This document shows positions 1-9,274 of a stretch of DNA of 64,000 nucleotides, in pieces (position 1 is the stretch's first letter; each line of letters starts with the position of its first letter). The position numbers and the translations under genes were made by a program. The DNA is from Myxacorys almedinensis A (GTDB lineage Bacteria > Cyanobacteriota > Cyanobacteriia > Leptolyngbyales > Leptolyngbyaceae). The notes beneath the pieces were generated by a model. The model ran no database searches. It was not told the DNA's origin and worked only from the letters and a program-made list of their open reading frames with translations. The DNA lies in contig NZ_WVIE01000002.1 in assembly GCF_010091945.1 (NCBI RefSeq), positions 177,270 through 241,269 on the forward strand, in the 5' to 3' direction.

Positions 1-1871
1 GCGGTCGAATCGGCGTCCAACCCATCGCCCAGCAAGTAGATAGCATCCCCTTCGTGCGTCCAGCCTTGCCCAACGATGCGGCTGAGATCAGGAATGTAAC
101 CAACCATTCCGACTACGGGTGTGGGGTAGATGGGCTGCGGCTTGCCGTCGGAATCGAGGGTTTCGTTATAGAGCGAAACGTTGCCTCCGGTTACAGGAGT
201 AGAGAAGGCTGTACAGGCTTCAGAAAGTCCGCGGCAGGCTTCCGAGAGTTGCCAATAGCCGATCGGCTTTTCTGGGCTGCCAAAGTTGAGGTTGTCGGTG
301 ATGGCGATCGGGTCTGCGCCAACACAACTGAGGTTTCGAGCCGCTTCTGCGACTGCCGCTTTGGCTCCTTCGTAGGGGTTGAGGTAGACGTAGCGGGAGT
401 TGCAGTCGGTGGTGGCGGCGACGCCTTTGGTGAGGGATGACGGGGTTGGAGTGATGGATGAAGAGGTGGCATCAGCGAGGGGACGAATGCGAACGATCGC
501 GGCGTCTGCTCCGCCAGGGAGCATGACGGTATTGTTTTGGACTTGGTGATCATATTGGCGGTAGATCCACCGTTTGGAGGCGATCGTTGGAGCGTCAAGC
601 AACTGGTTTAAAACGTCAGTCCAGCTTAAAGGTTGTCCGCCGATGCTGATTCCAGAGAGATCGCAGGGGGGGAGTTGGTCGGGCGTCCAGTTCCAAGCTT
701 CGCGGGCGTAGGTGGGAGGTTCGGCGATGAGGTCGCGATGATAGATGGGGGTATTATCGGCAAGAGCCGTAGCCGGAATTTCAGCCGCGATCGCGCCTTG
801 AAATAAAATTCTCACGATCGGTTCTTCGATCACCGTTCCGGCAACAACGGCATGCAGTTCCCATTTGTGGAAAATATCGATGAGTTCTTGTTCGCGCCCT
901 TTTTCTGCCACAAACAACATGCGCTCTTGCGACTCAGAAAGCAAATATTCGTAAGGAACCATGCCCGTTTCACGAGCCGGAATGAGATCTAGGTCAAGCT
1001 CGATGCCGACTCCACCTTTTGCCGCCATTTCGGACGTAGAGCAGGTAATTCCTGCCGCGCCCATGTCTTGCGCTGCTACAACTGCCCCTGTTTTGAACGC
1101 TTCTAAGCAAGCCTCGACGAGAGACTTTTCCAGGAAGGGATCGCCAACCTGCACGGCGGGGCGATCGTCTATGGATTCTTTAGAGAGTTCGGCACTGGCA
1201 AAACTTGCGCCGCCCATGCCGTCGCGTCCGGTGGTTGATCCGACATAGAGCACGGGGTTGCCGATGCCTCTCGCGCCCGATTTGACGATCTCGGTTGTTT
1301 CCATCAATCCTAGCGCCATGGCATTTACTAAAGGGTTGCCAGAATAGGCAGGATCAAAGTAGACTTCGCCGCCTACGGTAGGAACGCCAATGCAATTGCC
1401 GTAGTGACTGATGCCAGCGACCACGCCTGTAAAGATGCGGCGGGTACGAGCGTCGTCTAACGTGCCAAATCGGAGCGAATTTAAGATGGCGATCGGGCGA
1501 GCACCCATGGTAAAAATGTCGCGCAAGATGCCGCCAACTCCGGTTGCTGCGCCTTGAAACGGTTCGACGGCAGACGGGTGATTGTGCGACTCGATCTTAA
1601 ACGCAAGTCTCATGCCGTCCCCAAGATCGATCACGCCTGCATTCTCGCCAGGGCCCACTAAGATGCGATCGCCCTCGGTGGGAAACTGTTTTAACAACGG
1701 GCGAGAGTTTTTGTAGCAGCAATGTTCTGACCACATCACCCCAAACATGCCAAGCTCGGCTGTATTTGGATGACGCCCCAAGCGCCGCACAATCTCGCTA
1801 TATTCGTCTGGTTTAATGCCCTCAGATGCAATCTCTTGTGCGCTAAACGGTGCAGCGGCAATCTCTGTCAT
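1..1871 (-). CDS. purL: Phosphoribosylformylglycinamidine synthase subunit PurL, 3' end off the window
   Basis: PurL makes formylglycinamidine ribonucleotide from FGAR, glutamine-derived ammonia and ATP, the fourth step of cytosolic purine synthesis. The frame is open from the left edge to an ATG at 1871. The start reads [14 protein letters not shown] and leads into the family signature [13 protein letters not shown]. Further on come [13 protein letters not shown] near 1190-1240 and a conserved [12 protein letters not shown]-type loop near 1540. About 623 codons are present. Cyanobacterial small-type PurL is usually near 750-800 residues, so the C-terminal part lies outside. An in-frame ATG at 1883 (MQGFMTEI) is an alternative start; the AAGGG just before 1871 favours the shorter one. 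Family call is secure. Confidence 0.95.
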   Translation of the reverse strand, partial: MTEIAAAPFSAQEIASEGIKPDEYSEIVRRLGRHPNTAELGMFGVMWSEHCCYKNSRPLLKQFPTEGDRILVGPGENAGVIDLGDGMRLAFKIESHNHPSAVEPFQGAATGVGGILRDIFTMGARPIAILNSLRFGTLDDARTRRIFTGVVAGISHYGNCIGVPTVGGEVYFDPAYSGNPLVNAMALGLMETTEIVKSGARGIGNPVLYVGSTTGRDGMGGASFASAELSKESIDDRPAVQVGDPFLEKSLVEACLEAFKTGAVVAAQDMGAAGITCSTSEMAAKGGVGIELDLDLIPARETGMVPYEYLLSESQERMLFVAEKGREQELIDIFHKWELHAVVAGTVIEEPIVRILFQGAIAAEIPATALADNTPIYHRDLIAEPPTYAREAWNWTPDQLPPCDLSGISIGGQPLSWTDVLNQLLDAPTIASKRWIYRQYDHQVQNNTVMLPGGADAAIVRIRPLADATSSSITPTPSSLTKGVAATTDCNSRYVYLNPYEGAKAAVAEAARNLSCVGADPIAITDNLNFGSPEKPIGYWQLSEACRGLSEACTAFSTPVTGGNVSLYNETLDSDGKPQPIYPTPVVGMVGYIPDLSRIVGQGWTHEGDAIYLLGDGLDADST

Positions 1872-2053
1872 AAACCCTTGCATGGATGGAACAGGTTCTT
1901 ATTCTATCGGCATGGTGGGACGGATGGAGAAGGAGATTGGAGTGATGAAGCAGGAGAGAGAAAAGCGGATGGGTGACGTAGAGACGATGGCAGACCGGTT
2001 TAGAACCCTTGAGTGTCAGGAGGGAAGACTCTAGTTCAAGGAAGGATCATTGC

Positions 2054-2242
2054 TATCTCAAACTCCATCATTCTTGTTTCAGAGAGCAAGTTTTCTATTT
2101 CAAACCCCATTGTGCCTACTTCAGGTAGCATCGTTCCTGCTTCAGATAGAAAGGTTTCTGTTTCAAACCCCATCGTTCTTGCTTGAAATAGCAATGATCC
2201 CACCTAAACAGGAAAATGTCTGCTCTAAACCCCAATCGGTCA
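2054..2242. repeat. Degenerate 21-nt tandem repeat array (array A), within the 1872-2499 gene-free stretch
   Basis: About nine units start at 2054, 2075, 2096, 2117, 2138, 2159, 2180, 2201 and 2222. The period is exactly 21 nt and the loose consensus is TGTTTCAAACCCCATCGTTCC. Because 21 is a multiple of 3, the array stays open as an ORF rich in FLFQTPSFLLQ-like heptads, but it has no ribosome binding site or family resemblance and I do not call it a gene. The same family recurs at 50.7 kb and 54.7 kb. The rest of 1872-2499 shows no gene or RNA I recognise. Confidence 0.85.
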
Positions 2243-2499
2243 ACCTTTGACGACAAACCCTCCTGTTTCAGCAGAGAACAGTTCATCTGAGCGATGCGAT
2301 CGCGGCTCTTTACGAGATATCAGTCACAGTTGATCTATACCGCACGGCATCAAGAACAGCGATCGCCGAGGTCAAAGCTTGAGATCACCCTTGAACTAGC
2401 CCTCAAATCCTTTAGAGAATACATCGGTTGATAGAAGGAATGGCGCTTGAGTAAGGTTTAGCCTAACGCATGTAGGGCAATTCTAAAGTGTAGGTAACC

Positions 2500-2730
2500 A
2501 TGACTCAGGACTCCCGTCCGCCAATTGAGCTTTCCGTTCACGAATCGGCTGACCCCAACGCCATTAGCGCTAATCCGGAGGCAGAAGCTTCTAGTAAGAC
2601 AAACGATTTGAACAACTCCGTTCATGACGATGAAAATGTTGACGTTCCTATTCCAGGTCTTGATGATGACCATAGAACCAAGACCCTAGGGGATGATCAA
2701 ATCACCACTGTAAACCGCAGTGCCGGATAA
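2500..2730 (+). CDS. Small acidic hypothetical protein (76 aa)
   Basis: The 76-residue product is rich in Asp, Asn, Glu and Ser, with no hydrophobic core, signal peptide or membrane segment. It is probably intrinsically disordered. A strong factor-independent terminator begins about 30 nt after the stop codon, which supports this being a real short transcription unit. The ATG is preceded by a weak purine stretch. Composition resembles the 100-aa disordered protein at 29.8 kb, but no shared motif was seen. Function unknown. Confidence 0.6.
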   Translation: MTQDSRPPIELSVHESADPNAISANPEAEASSKTNDLNNSVHDDENVDVPIPGLDDDHRTKTLGDDQITTVNRSAG

Positions 2731-2757
2731 ACCTACTGTTTACGGGTTGATTAACCC

Positions 2758-2799
2758 AGGCGCTTTAACCCTAAAGGGTTGAGCGCCATTTTTTTGTAG
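2758..2799 (+). terminator. Rho-independent terminator
   Basis: GGCGC-TTTAACCC and GGGTTGA-GCGCC form a near-perfect stem around a TAAA loop, followed by ATTTTTTTG. It ends the transcript of the small acidic gene just upstream and insulates accC from it. Confidence 0.9.
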
Positions 2800-2932
2800 G
2801 AGATGGGTTGCTTTGCTAGCGTAAAAGGCATCTTCCACTCGATCAAGCAACTTAATATGAGATTTCTGAGATTTCTATCGGAAGACCCGCAGAACCGGAT
2901 ATCCTACTTCATACGGAACCTAGTCACCCAAA

Positions 2933-4285
2933 ATGCACTTCTCAAAAATTCTCATTGCAAATCGGGGGGAGATTGCCCTACGCATCATCCGCACCTGCGA
3001 AGAAATGGGCATTGCAACGGTGGCAGTGCATTCCACCATCGATCGCAACTCGCTCCACGTCCAACTTGCCGACGAAGCCGTGTGCATTGGCGAACCTGCC
3101 AGCAGCAAAAGCTATCTCAACATCCCCAACATCATTGCGGCTGCCCTCACCCGCAACGCCACTGCCATTCACCCCGGCTACGGCTTTTTGGCAGAAAACG
3201 CTCGATTTGCCGAAATTTGCGCCGACCACAAAATCTCTTTTATCGGTCCATCTCCCGACTCGATCCGCTCTATGGGAGACAAGTCCACCGCCAAAAAAAC
3301 GATGGAGCGCTTTGGCGTGCCCACGGTTCCGGGCAGTAAAGGCTTGGTGCAAAACGAAGAAGAAGCCCGCGCGATCGCTCAAGAAATTGGCTACCCCGTC
3401 ATCATCAAAGCAACCGCAGGCGGCGGCGGACGCGGAATGCGCCTCGTCACCCTAGACGAAGACTTGGGCAAACTCTTCTCTGCCGCCCAAGGAGAAGCCG
3501 AAGCCGCCTTTGGAAACTCCGGTGTTTATGTCGAAAAGTTTGTGCAAAACCCTCGACACATCGAGCTTCAAATTCTGGCAGACAGTTACGGCAACGTGAT
3601 CCACCTTGGTGAACGAGAATGCTCGATCCAACGGCGGCACCAAAAGCTGCTCGAAGAAGCACCAAGCTCTGCCCTTACCTCAGACCTGCGAGAAAAAATG
3701 GGAAATGCCGCCATCCTCGCCGCAAAATCAATCAACTATATCGGAGCCGGAACCGTTGAGTTTCTCCTCGACAAGTCTGGCGACTTCTACTTTATGGAAA
3801 TGAATACGCGAATCCAGGTCGAACATCCCGTCACCGAAATGATCACCGGCATCGACCTGATCGCTGAGCAAATTCGCATTGCCCAAGGGGAAAAACTGAG
3901 CCTCACCCAAGATCAAGTTCAACTGCGTGGACATGCGATCGAGTGTCGGATCAATGCCGAAGACCCCGATCACAACTTTCGCCCCAGCCCCGGCAAAATT
4001 AGCGGCTACTTGCCTCCCAGTGGTCCTGGCGTCCGCATGGATTCCCATGTTTATACCGACTACGAAATTCCGCCCTACTACGACTCTCTGATCGGAAAAC
4101 TGATCATTTGGAGCCACGATCGCCCCTCTGCCATCCGCCGCATGAAGCGTGCCCTCCGCGAATGCGCCGTCACCGGGCTTCCCACCACGATCAACTTTCA
4201 TCAACGCATTCTCGAAACCGAAGAATTCCAGCGCGGTGAAATTTACACCAATTTCGTGGATACCGTCATGATGCCAAAGCAGTAA
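2933..4285 (+). CDS. accC: Acetyl-CoA carboxylase, biotin carboxylase subunit
   Basis: This is the ATP-dependent carboxylase of biotin on the BCCP carrier, the first half-reaction of acetyl-CoA carboxylase and entry point of fatty acid synthesis. The 450 residues are the normal family length. The N-terminal biotin carboxylase fold starts [15 protein letters not shown]. The glycine-rich ATP-grasp loop GGGGRGM is at residues 163-169, and the catalytic segment [14 protein letters not shown] is present at about residue 288. The C-terminal biotin carboxylase domain has [12 protein letters not shown]. The gene stands alone, without accB next to it, as is usual in cyanobacteria. The call is secure. 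Confidence 0.97.
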   Translation: MHFSKILIANRGEIALRIIRTCEEMGIATVAVHSTIDRNSLHVQLADEAVCIGEPASSKSYLNIPNIIAAALTRNATAIHPGYGFLAENARFAEICADHKISFIGPSPDSIRSMGDKSTAKKTMERFGVPTVPGSKGLVQNEEEARAIAQEIGYPVIIKATAGGGGRGMRLVTLDEDLGKLFSAAQGEAEAAFGNSGVYVEKFVQNPRHIELQILADSYGNVIHLGERECSIQRRHQKLLEEAPSSALTSDLREKMGNAAILAAKSINYIGAGTVEFLLDKSGDFYFMEMNTRIQVEHPVTEMITGIDLIAEQIRIAQGEKLSLTQDQVQLRGHAIECRINAEDPDHNFRPSPGKISGYLPPSGPGVRMDSHVYTDYEIPPYYDSLIGKLIIWSHDRPSAIRRMKRALRECAVTGLPTTINFHQRILETEEFQRGEIYTNFVDTVMMPKQ

Positions 4286-4458
4286 AGCGGCAGAGCTTTT
4301 CATTAGCTAACGACACCTCCTGCATCGTCTACCGTCCTTTCACCCCAGTAAAGTTATCACTTCGAGTTGAGGGGAGATGGGGGCATGAGTCAATAGGCGG
4401 TAGATTGTCAACCTTGACAGACCACTAGACTCCCCCTCTCCCAACCCTAAACCCGACC

Positions 4459-4746
4459 TTAATGCAGCGCCATCGTAATCAACCCCTGCTGACCTAACAA
4501 CAACTCCCTTACCAGGCTAAAGATCCCAACCCAAAGAATTGGCGTAATATCTACCCCACCCAACGGCGGAATAATTTTTCGCGAGGGTGCTAAAAACGGC
4601 TCCGTCGGAATCGCTACCAAATTAAACGGAAACTTGCTCAACTCCACCTGAGGGTACCAAGTCAGCACAATCCGAAAAATGAAGAGAAAGGTCATTAACC
4701 CAAGTAAAAGACTAAACGACCAAGCGGCAACTGTAGAACCTGTCAT
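4459..4746 (-). CDS. YggT/YlmG family membrane protein
   Basis: A 95-residue integral membrane protein with two hydrophobic helices, at about residues 8-30 and 68-90. They flank the family signature TEPFLAPSRKIIPPLGGVD. YlmG/YggT homologues in plastids and cyanobacteria have been linked to nucleoid distribution and to thylakoid cytochrome assembly (established for some members, not shown here). The gene is transcribed divergently from psbX across about 200 nt that must hold both promoters. Length is typical for the single-repeat form. Confidence 0.9.
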   Translation of the reverse strand: MTGSTVAAWSFSLLLGLMTFLFIFRIVLTWYPQVELSKFPFNLVAIPTEPFLAPSRKIIPPLGGVDITPILWVGIFSLVRELLLGQQGLITMALH

Positions 4747-4950
4747 AACCTGAAGCGCGTAAATGTTTAAGCTTTGTAACTCTTTCTCATTCTATCGAGA
4801 ATCGGTCAACCTCATCAAACTCTCTACCCTTGAGCCTCTTTGCCCATCTTGCCCCGTGCTCGGTCGCCCCTGTCCCGATCTATACAACTTTGTGACAAAC
4901 CATTAAAATTATTAGCACTTGGTTGTTATCTTCAAAGGATAGTAAAGTCC

Positions 4951-5070
4951 ATGACTCCTTCTTTAATGAACTTTTTGCTGAGCCTCCTTGCAGGCGTTCT
5001 GATCGTTGTCGTTCCAGCAACGGTGGGACTGATCATCATCAGCCAAGCCGACAAGGTGCAACGCGGCTAG
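4951..5070 (+). CDS. psbX: Photosystem II protein PsbX (39 aa)
   Basis: PsbX is a single-helix thylakoid subunit at the periphery of photosystem II near cytochrome b559, affecting quinone turnover at QB. The reading MTPSLMNFLLSLLAG through ATVGLIIISQADKV matches the family in length and pattern, with one transmembrane helix at about residues 10-30 and a short charged stromal tail. AAGGA about 12 nt before the ATG serves as a ribosome binding site. An upstream in-frame extension exists but is not part of the family. The next gene is ycf66. Confidence 0.93.
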   Translation: MTPSLMNFLLSLLAGVLIVVVPATVGLIIISQADKVQRG

Positions 5071-5288
5071 AGACTGCCCTCCAGCCCATGATTGTAACTC
5101 ATTAACCTTTCTAACTAAGCTGGAATGACCAGCGATCGCACCGCTGAGCCTCAGTCCCTGTCGAACCCTTGCCCACCGGGTAAGTATGCTCACAGACTGA
5201 GGTTTTTGCTTGCCGTTGCGTGAAGATTTCTAGTGGAGATTTCAATCATTAGCCGCTAACATAGGTCTTATCTAGGAGAAGAGATCGA

Positions 5289-6062
5289 ATGAGTATGTTT
5301 GATATAGGTTTGGCGAGCAGTTCGCACCTTTACCTGGCGCAAGTTGCCTTTCAGTTTAATCTGGCAAGCGTGACGGGAATCGTCCTTGCTGTGGGCGGCG
5401 CGGCTCTCTATGCCGTGCGATCGCTGCGTCCTCATCTCTCACGAGATCATGATATTTTCTTCTCCGCCGTTGGTCTGTTGTGCGGTCTCATCCTGATTTT
5501 TTACGGCTGGCGCTTCGACCCAATCATGCAATTTGGTCAAGTTTTGCTAAGTGGCTCCGCAATTTTCTTCGTCGTTGAAAATTTGCGATTGCGCCAAGTC
5601 TCGACCGAACAAGCCAAACGCGGTGCGCCGATCGTTGATACCGAACGTCCGGTTAGCCGGGTCTACCAAGCCGACTTTGACGATCGCGACATGTTTGATG
5701 ATCGTTCTGGACGGAGTATTCGTAGTGGTCGAGATGGGCGATCGCGCGATGACTACGAAGATCGCCCAGTGCGCCGAACCAACCGCAACGAGCCTCGCCT
5801 CGCCCCTGCCGATCGATCCCGCCCTCGCCGCCCCTCCGATGACCCGCTTGTGGATGATGTCAACGATACATCCGGCGGATGGGGCAGCAGTTCCCGCAGT
5901 CGCACCAGTCCTCGCTCATCCCCAAATCGGTCTTCTAGCCGACCCAAGCGCCGCCCTTCTGAAAACGTTAACCGACCCAGCAGACCTGATGAACCTGCAA
6001 ATTATGTAGATTACCGACCGATCGAACCTGACGACAACGAGCGGGACAACTGGAGCCAATAG
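5289..6062 (+). CDS. ycf66: Ycf66 family protein
   Basis: The 257-residue product has an N-terminal membrane domain with about three hydrophobic segments (residues 22-45, 55-72 and 80-97), including YGWRFDPIMQFGQVLL, as in Ycf66 of plastids and cyanobacteria. From about residue 100 it is a long, low-complexity tail rich in Arg, Asp, Ser and Pro that is likely disordered and carries both charges. AGGAGAAG sits about 8 nt before the ATG. It lies 218 nt downstream of psbX on the same strand. The molecular role of Ycf66 is not established. Confidence 0.9.
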   Translation: MSMFDIGLASSSHLYLAQVAFQFNLASVTGIVLAVGGAALYAVRSLRPHLSRDHDIFFSAVGLLCGLILIFYGWRFDPIMQFGQVLLSGSAIFFVVENLRLRQVSTEQAKRGAPIVDTERPVSRVYQADFDDRDMFDDRSGRSIRSGRDGRSRDDYEDRPVRRTNRNEPRLAPADRSRPRRPSDDPLVDDVNDTSGGWGSSSRSRTSPRSSPNRSSSRPKRRPSENVNRPSRPDEPANYVDYRPIEPDDNERDNWSQ

Positions 6063-6179
6063 CTCACTGAAGTCACGGTCAAGCCGATGTCAAGTCGATT
6101 CAAATCTTGGGCGAGGAGCGTACAGTATTAGTGCGCTCCTAATTTTTTGGGCTAAATCCTGATGTTTTGAGGGAAAGCG

Positions 6180-6731
6180 TTGAACTGGAATGCGATGCGG
6201 CGAGGTTCTTTGGTCATAGTAGGCTGGCTTTTGCTGAGCAGTTTGGCTGCCTGTAGCTCTGGTGAAACGGTGCAAGGCGGGTCGTTTCTCAATAGCCGCT
6301 ACAACGATGAACAACCCGCCTTGAGTGGGGATGGTCGCCTGCTTGCCTTTGTCTCTGATCGCGGCGGCGGACGCAACATTTTGGTGTATAACCTAGAGGA
6401 ACGGCGCTTTATCGACATGCCGCGTCTCAATCGTCGCAATGCGATCGCAGAAAGTCCCAGCCTTAGTTACACCGGGCGATACTTAGTCTACTTATCGAGC
6501 GATCGCGGCATTCCCGAACTTCGCCTCTACGATCGTGCCGTTGGGCAATCTCAATCGCTTCTATCGCTCTATCAAGGCTGGGTACGCCATCCAAGCATCA
6601 GCCCTGACGGGCGCTATGTCACCTTCGAGAGCAGCAGTCGCGGACAGTGGGATATTGAAGTATTCGATCGCGGTGCCGGGATCGAGTTAGATATTCCCGA
6701 TGGGCGTCCTGTTGTGCCACCGGGTCTCTAG
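6180..6731 (+). CDS. TolB-like beta-propeller lipoprotein, copy 1
   Basis: The 183-residue secreted protein has a lipoprotein signal (LLLSSLAAC, lipidated Cys at about residue 25). It is followed by three or so short WD40/TolB-type blades with motifs such as DEQPALSGDGRLLAFVSDRG, SPSLSYTGRYLVYLSS and HPSISPDGRYVTFES. GAGGGA lies about 6 nt upstream of a TTG at 6180, and the next in-frame ATG is at 6195; I take the TTG because of that spacing. It is far shorter than true TolB, which has about 430 residues and an extra domain. Function in the envelope is unknown. A paralogue follows directly. Confidence 0.8.
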   Translation: MNWNAMRRGSLVIVGWLLLSSLAACSSGETVQGGSFLNSRYNDEQPALSGDGRLLAFVSDRGGGRNILVYNLEERRFIDMPRLNRRNAIAESPSLSYTGRYLVYLSSDRGIPELRLYDRAVGQSQSLLSLYQGWVRHPSISPDGRYVTFESSSRGQWDIEVFDRGAGIELDIPDGRPVVPPGL

Positions 6732-6774
6732 GTGAATCTACGTTGAGGTAAACCGCAAACCGACCTTGAGTTGC

Positions 6775-7356
6775 ATGTACCCTAAGGTAAACAGATTTGA
6801 GTTAAATGTATTTGGTGTGAACCCGTTTCATGTGCTTCTGCTGGCACCAATCGCGGTAACCTTGACCACGCTCCTCGGCGGCTGTGGTGGAAATCGCTTG
6901 ATTGGGTTTCCCTTCGATCCGGTTGGCGGACGCAGTTTAAATAGTTCCTTTGCCGATCTAAATCCGCGCATTGCCGGACGCTTTATTGTGTTTGCCTCTG
7001 ATCGGCGTGGCAATCAAGATATTTATCTCTACGACACGATCGCCCAACGGCTGATCGATCTCCCCGGACTCAATGCCTTTGACACGGTTGAATCGAACCC
7101 ATCCATCACCCAAGACGGGCGCTACATTGTGTTTGAAGGCAGCCGCCAAGGACGCTCTGGAATCTACCTCTACGATCGCGAGTTTCGCCAATTGAGAAAC
7201 CTGACTGAGCCGATTCGAGCGCAAGTCCGAAATCCGGTGATTAGTGCTGATGGGCGCGCGATCGCATTTGAGACAAACGCCAGAGGTCAGTGGGATGTGC
7301 TGGTGTACAACCGCACTGGGCAACCTTTGCCGGGAATTCAAACTGACCCTCGATGA
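6775..7356 (+). CDS. TolB-like beta-propeller lipoprotein, copy 2
   Basis: This is a paralogue of the preceding gene, 44 nt downstream. It has a lipobox (LLGGC) after a hydrophobic signal helix, then the same blade series: RIAGRFIVFASDRRGNQDIYL, NPSITQDGRYIVFEGS and NPVISADGRAIAFETNARG. Both copies end with a matching ARGQWDVLVYNR-type or SRGQWDIEVFDR blade, so the pair arose by tandem duplication. I use the ATG at 6775 rather than the upstream TTG at 6766. It converges on the hli gene with only 12 nt between stop codons. Role unknown. Confidence 0.8.
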   Translation: MYPKVNRFELNVFGVNPFHVLLLAPIAVTLTTLLGGCGGNRLIGFPFDPVGGRSLNSSFADLNPRIAGRFIVFASDRRGNQDIYLYDTIAQRLIDLPGLNAFDTVESNPSITQDGRYIVFEGSRQGRSGIYLYDREFRQLRNLTEPIRAQVRNPVISADGRAIAFETNARGQWDVLVYNRTGQPLPGIQTDPR

Positions 7357-7368
7357 GATCGGCACCCG

Positions 7369-7545
7369 CTAAAAGCCCAGCCATGTAAAGAAATCTTGAC
7401 GGGTGAAAAACTCGCGGATCAGCAGCGCCACAAAGCCAATCATGGCAAATCGCCCATTGATTTGTTCGGCATAAGCTGTCCAACCAAACCCAGGCTGGGG
7501 CTGGTTATCTGCCGTCCGGTTTGGATCTCGATCTTCAGTAGTCAT
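7369..7545 (-). CDS. hli: High-light-inducible protein (single-helix CAB/ELIP/HLIP family, 58 aa)
   Basis: Hli proteins bind chlorophyll and carotenoid in thylakoids and quench excess energy during photosystem II assembly and stress. The product has an N-terminal charged stretch, then [20 protein letters not shown]. This contains the chlorophyll-binding signature ExxNGRxAMxGF in one transmembrane helix, followed by a short tail ending FFTWLGF. The start ATG overlaps the sdhB stop codon (ATGA at 7542-7545), so the gene is the last member of an sdhB-hli transcript and is probably translated by coupling. Length is normal for the family. Confidence 0.93.
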   Translation of the reverse strand: MTTEDRDPNRTADNQPQPGFGWTAYAEQINGRFAMIGFVALLIREFFTRQDFFTWLGF

Positions 7546-8528
7546 GATGATGTCGCCTCAAATGCTTGAATAGAGTCGATCAGCGATCGTACCTGTTTTT
7601 GACCCTGCGATGGCTCAAACTTGCCCGGAAACTTGCCGCGACCGATCATCCGCAACCCCAACGGTGCAAGGCTGACCAAGCCTGCCAGATCCCTGAAACT
7701 GTTGCCTACCACTCGAAGCCCAAACTGGCGCTCATCGATCCAGCCGCCTTGCTTCACAAGATCGATCAGCGTCTTGCGATGACGAATCGAGCGGCTCTCA
7801 TGCCCATCTTTACGCACCAAGATTTCCTGCTTAATTTTGCCGATTTGATCCATCGGTGCAACCTCCATCGGGCAGACCGAATTGCAATTATAGCAGCGAG
7901 TACAGCCCCACACGCCGTCGGTAGAATAGTTATAGTTCTCTAGCCGCGCTTCCGTTTCCCCGTCGCGGTTATCAGCCACCAGGCGGTATGCCTTCGCCAA
8001 AGCATGAGGTCCAACAAACCTGGGATTGACCTCACGAGCATTACAGTCTGAATAGCATGCCCCGCACATGATGCAGTTGCCCGTTTGGTTGAGCTTGGCG
8101 CGATCGTCGGGCGATTGCAAAAATTCCCGCTCTGGAACCTGCCGAGATGCCGTGCTGACGTAAGGATCAATGGCTTTCAGGTTGCCCCAAAAGTCTTTCA
8201 TATCCACAACAAGATCTTTGATCACAGGCATGTTGCCAAGGGGCGCTAAGGTAATTTCTGGAATTGCGGCAGATGCAGCAAATCGCGCCACCTCGCTACC
8301 AACATTTTCTTTGCAGGCTAAAGCAGAACGCCCATTAATCCGAACGGCACAACTTCCACAAATTGTATTGCGACAATTTTTACGATAAGCAAGCGTTCCG
8401 TCTTGCTCCCATTTAATCTGATTTAGACAATCAAGTATTGTATTTCCCGGCTCAACATCAAGCGCAAAGGACTGAATCTGTGGTGCGCGGGTCTCATCCT
8501 GCCGAACAATCTTAAAGACAACTTGCAT
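7542..8528 (-). CDS. sdhB: Succinate dehydrogenase/fumarate reductase iron-sulfur subunit
   Basis: SdhB carries electrons from the flavoprotein SdhA to quinone; in cyanobacteria it feeds the thylakoid plastoquinone pool. The N-terminal plant-type ferredoxin domain has the [2Fe-2S] cysteines C52, C57, C60 and C72. The C-terminal domain has [11 protein letters not shown] (152-162) and [12 protein letters not shown] (209-220) for the other clusters. At 328 residues it has the cyanobacterial length, with a C-terminal tail longer than in proteobacteria. No sdhA lies next to it, which is common in cyanobacteria. It overlaps hli by 4 nt. Confidence 0.95.
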   Translation of the reverse strand: MQVVFKIVRQDETRAPQIQSFALDVEPGNTILDCLNQIKWEQDGTLAYRKNCRNTICGSCAVRINGRSALACKENVGSEVARFAASAAIPEITLAPLGNMPVIKDLVVDMKDFWGNLKAIDPYVSTASRQVPEREFLQSPDDRAKLNQTGNCIMCGACYSDCNAREVNPRFVGPHALAKAYRLVADNRDGETEARLENYNYSTDGVWGCTRCYNCNSVCPMEVAPMDQIGKIKQEILVRKDGHESRSIRHRKTLIDLVKQGGWIDERQFGLRVVGNSFRDLAGLVSLAPLGLRMIGRGKFPGKFEPSQGQKQVRSLIDSIQAFEATSS

Positions 8529-9274
8529 TCTAATGACCGCAATTCTGAACTCTAGAGGGTTAAGTTAGACAAACTTATGAGCAACAACTGTGTGTGAATC
8601 GAATCATTCTTTAATGAAAATTAAATTTGACAGGAATTTGTCTTTACCAAAAAAGACATAACTCAACACGATTGTTTTAGCTCCATTGTTTTGCAAATTT
8701 TTACCCAGGTTTAGTGTAACATCACCCCCTAGGATGAAACGCGCTTTTGACGGATTTGAAGGTCGAAAAATCTAATATCTAAGGCTCTGAAATCCGTAGT
8801 TTGGGTGGTCTACCCTCCGGATGCAACTCTACCAAGCAAGCTAAATTGCGCCGCTGCTCCCAAACCCAAGGAACCTCTGCTTCTACTAAAGCCACTAAAT
8901 CTAAAGTTTCAAGTCTTCCAAAGGTCTGTTTTTTGCTCGTCATGCACCTTTCTAGAGAAAAGGTTTTTAGAGAAAACGATTTCTGCGAAGTGCATAATTT
9001 TCTCTATTTTTTCGCAGCAAGTTGGCTGGTTTTTTGTCGTTAACCTTGCAGGCAATCGCCACTAATTTATAAATTGGGTTTGAAAACTTGAATCAGATTT
9101 TTAGAGCAATTAAGCGTTTCTCTAAGGTTGCAAACCCAATTTGAAATTAATAGTAAAGGAATTTATTCAAAAGCCCTATTCAAATAGAATCGTTTAGAGA
9201 TATATTCTATAAAGTCAAACGTTTGAGTTGACGCTAATCACCATTTCGGAAATCGTAGGGATATTCTGTAGCAG
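8529..9274. other. Long gene-free region between divergent sdhB and cyabrB1
   Basis: The 746 nt hold no ORF I can support. Two overlapping 80-86 codon frames at about 8801-9065 have no family resemblance, ribosome binding site or coding periodicity. The stretch is AT-richer than its surroundings. It should contain the sdhB-hli promoter at the left end and the cyabrB1 promoter and leader at the right end. A long inverted repeat sits at 9071-9142. A smaller hairpin (TGTCTTT and AAAGACA) lies near 8640-8660. A small RNA is possible but not shown. Confidence 0.5.
9071..9142. repeat. Inverted repeat in the cyabrB1 leader
   Basis: AAATTGGGTTTG at 9071-9082 and CAAACCCAATTT at 9131-9142 are perfect 12-nt complements. 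Pairing extends inward to 19 nt per arm with two mismatches, leaving a loop of about 34 nt. It ends 132 nt before the cyabrB1 start codon, so it may be a folded mRNA leader or a paired operator. No T-run follows, so it is not a standard terminator. Confidence 0.75.

Noticed and set aside
191-598. 135-codon minus frame inside purL region
   Set aside because: It is in another frame of purL, whose own frame carries clear family motifs.
2050-2250. 66-codon frame reading FLFQTPSFLLQ repeats
   Set aside because: It is the by-product of an in-frame 21-nt minisatellite, with no ribosome binding site or family match.
8801-9065. Two overlapping 80-86 codon frames before cyabrB1
   Set aside because: Both frames are open, neither resembles a known protein, and the region is AT-rich leader sequence.
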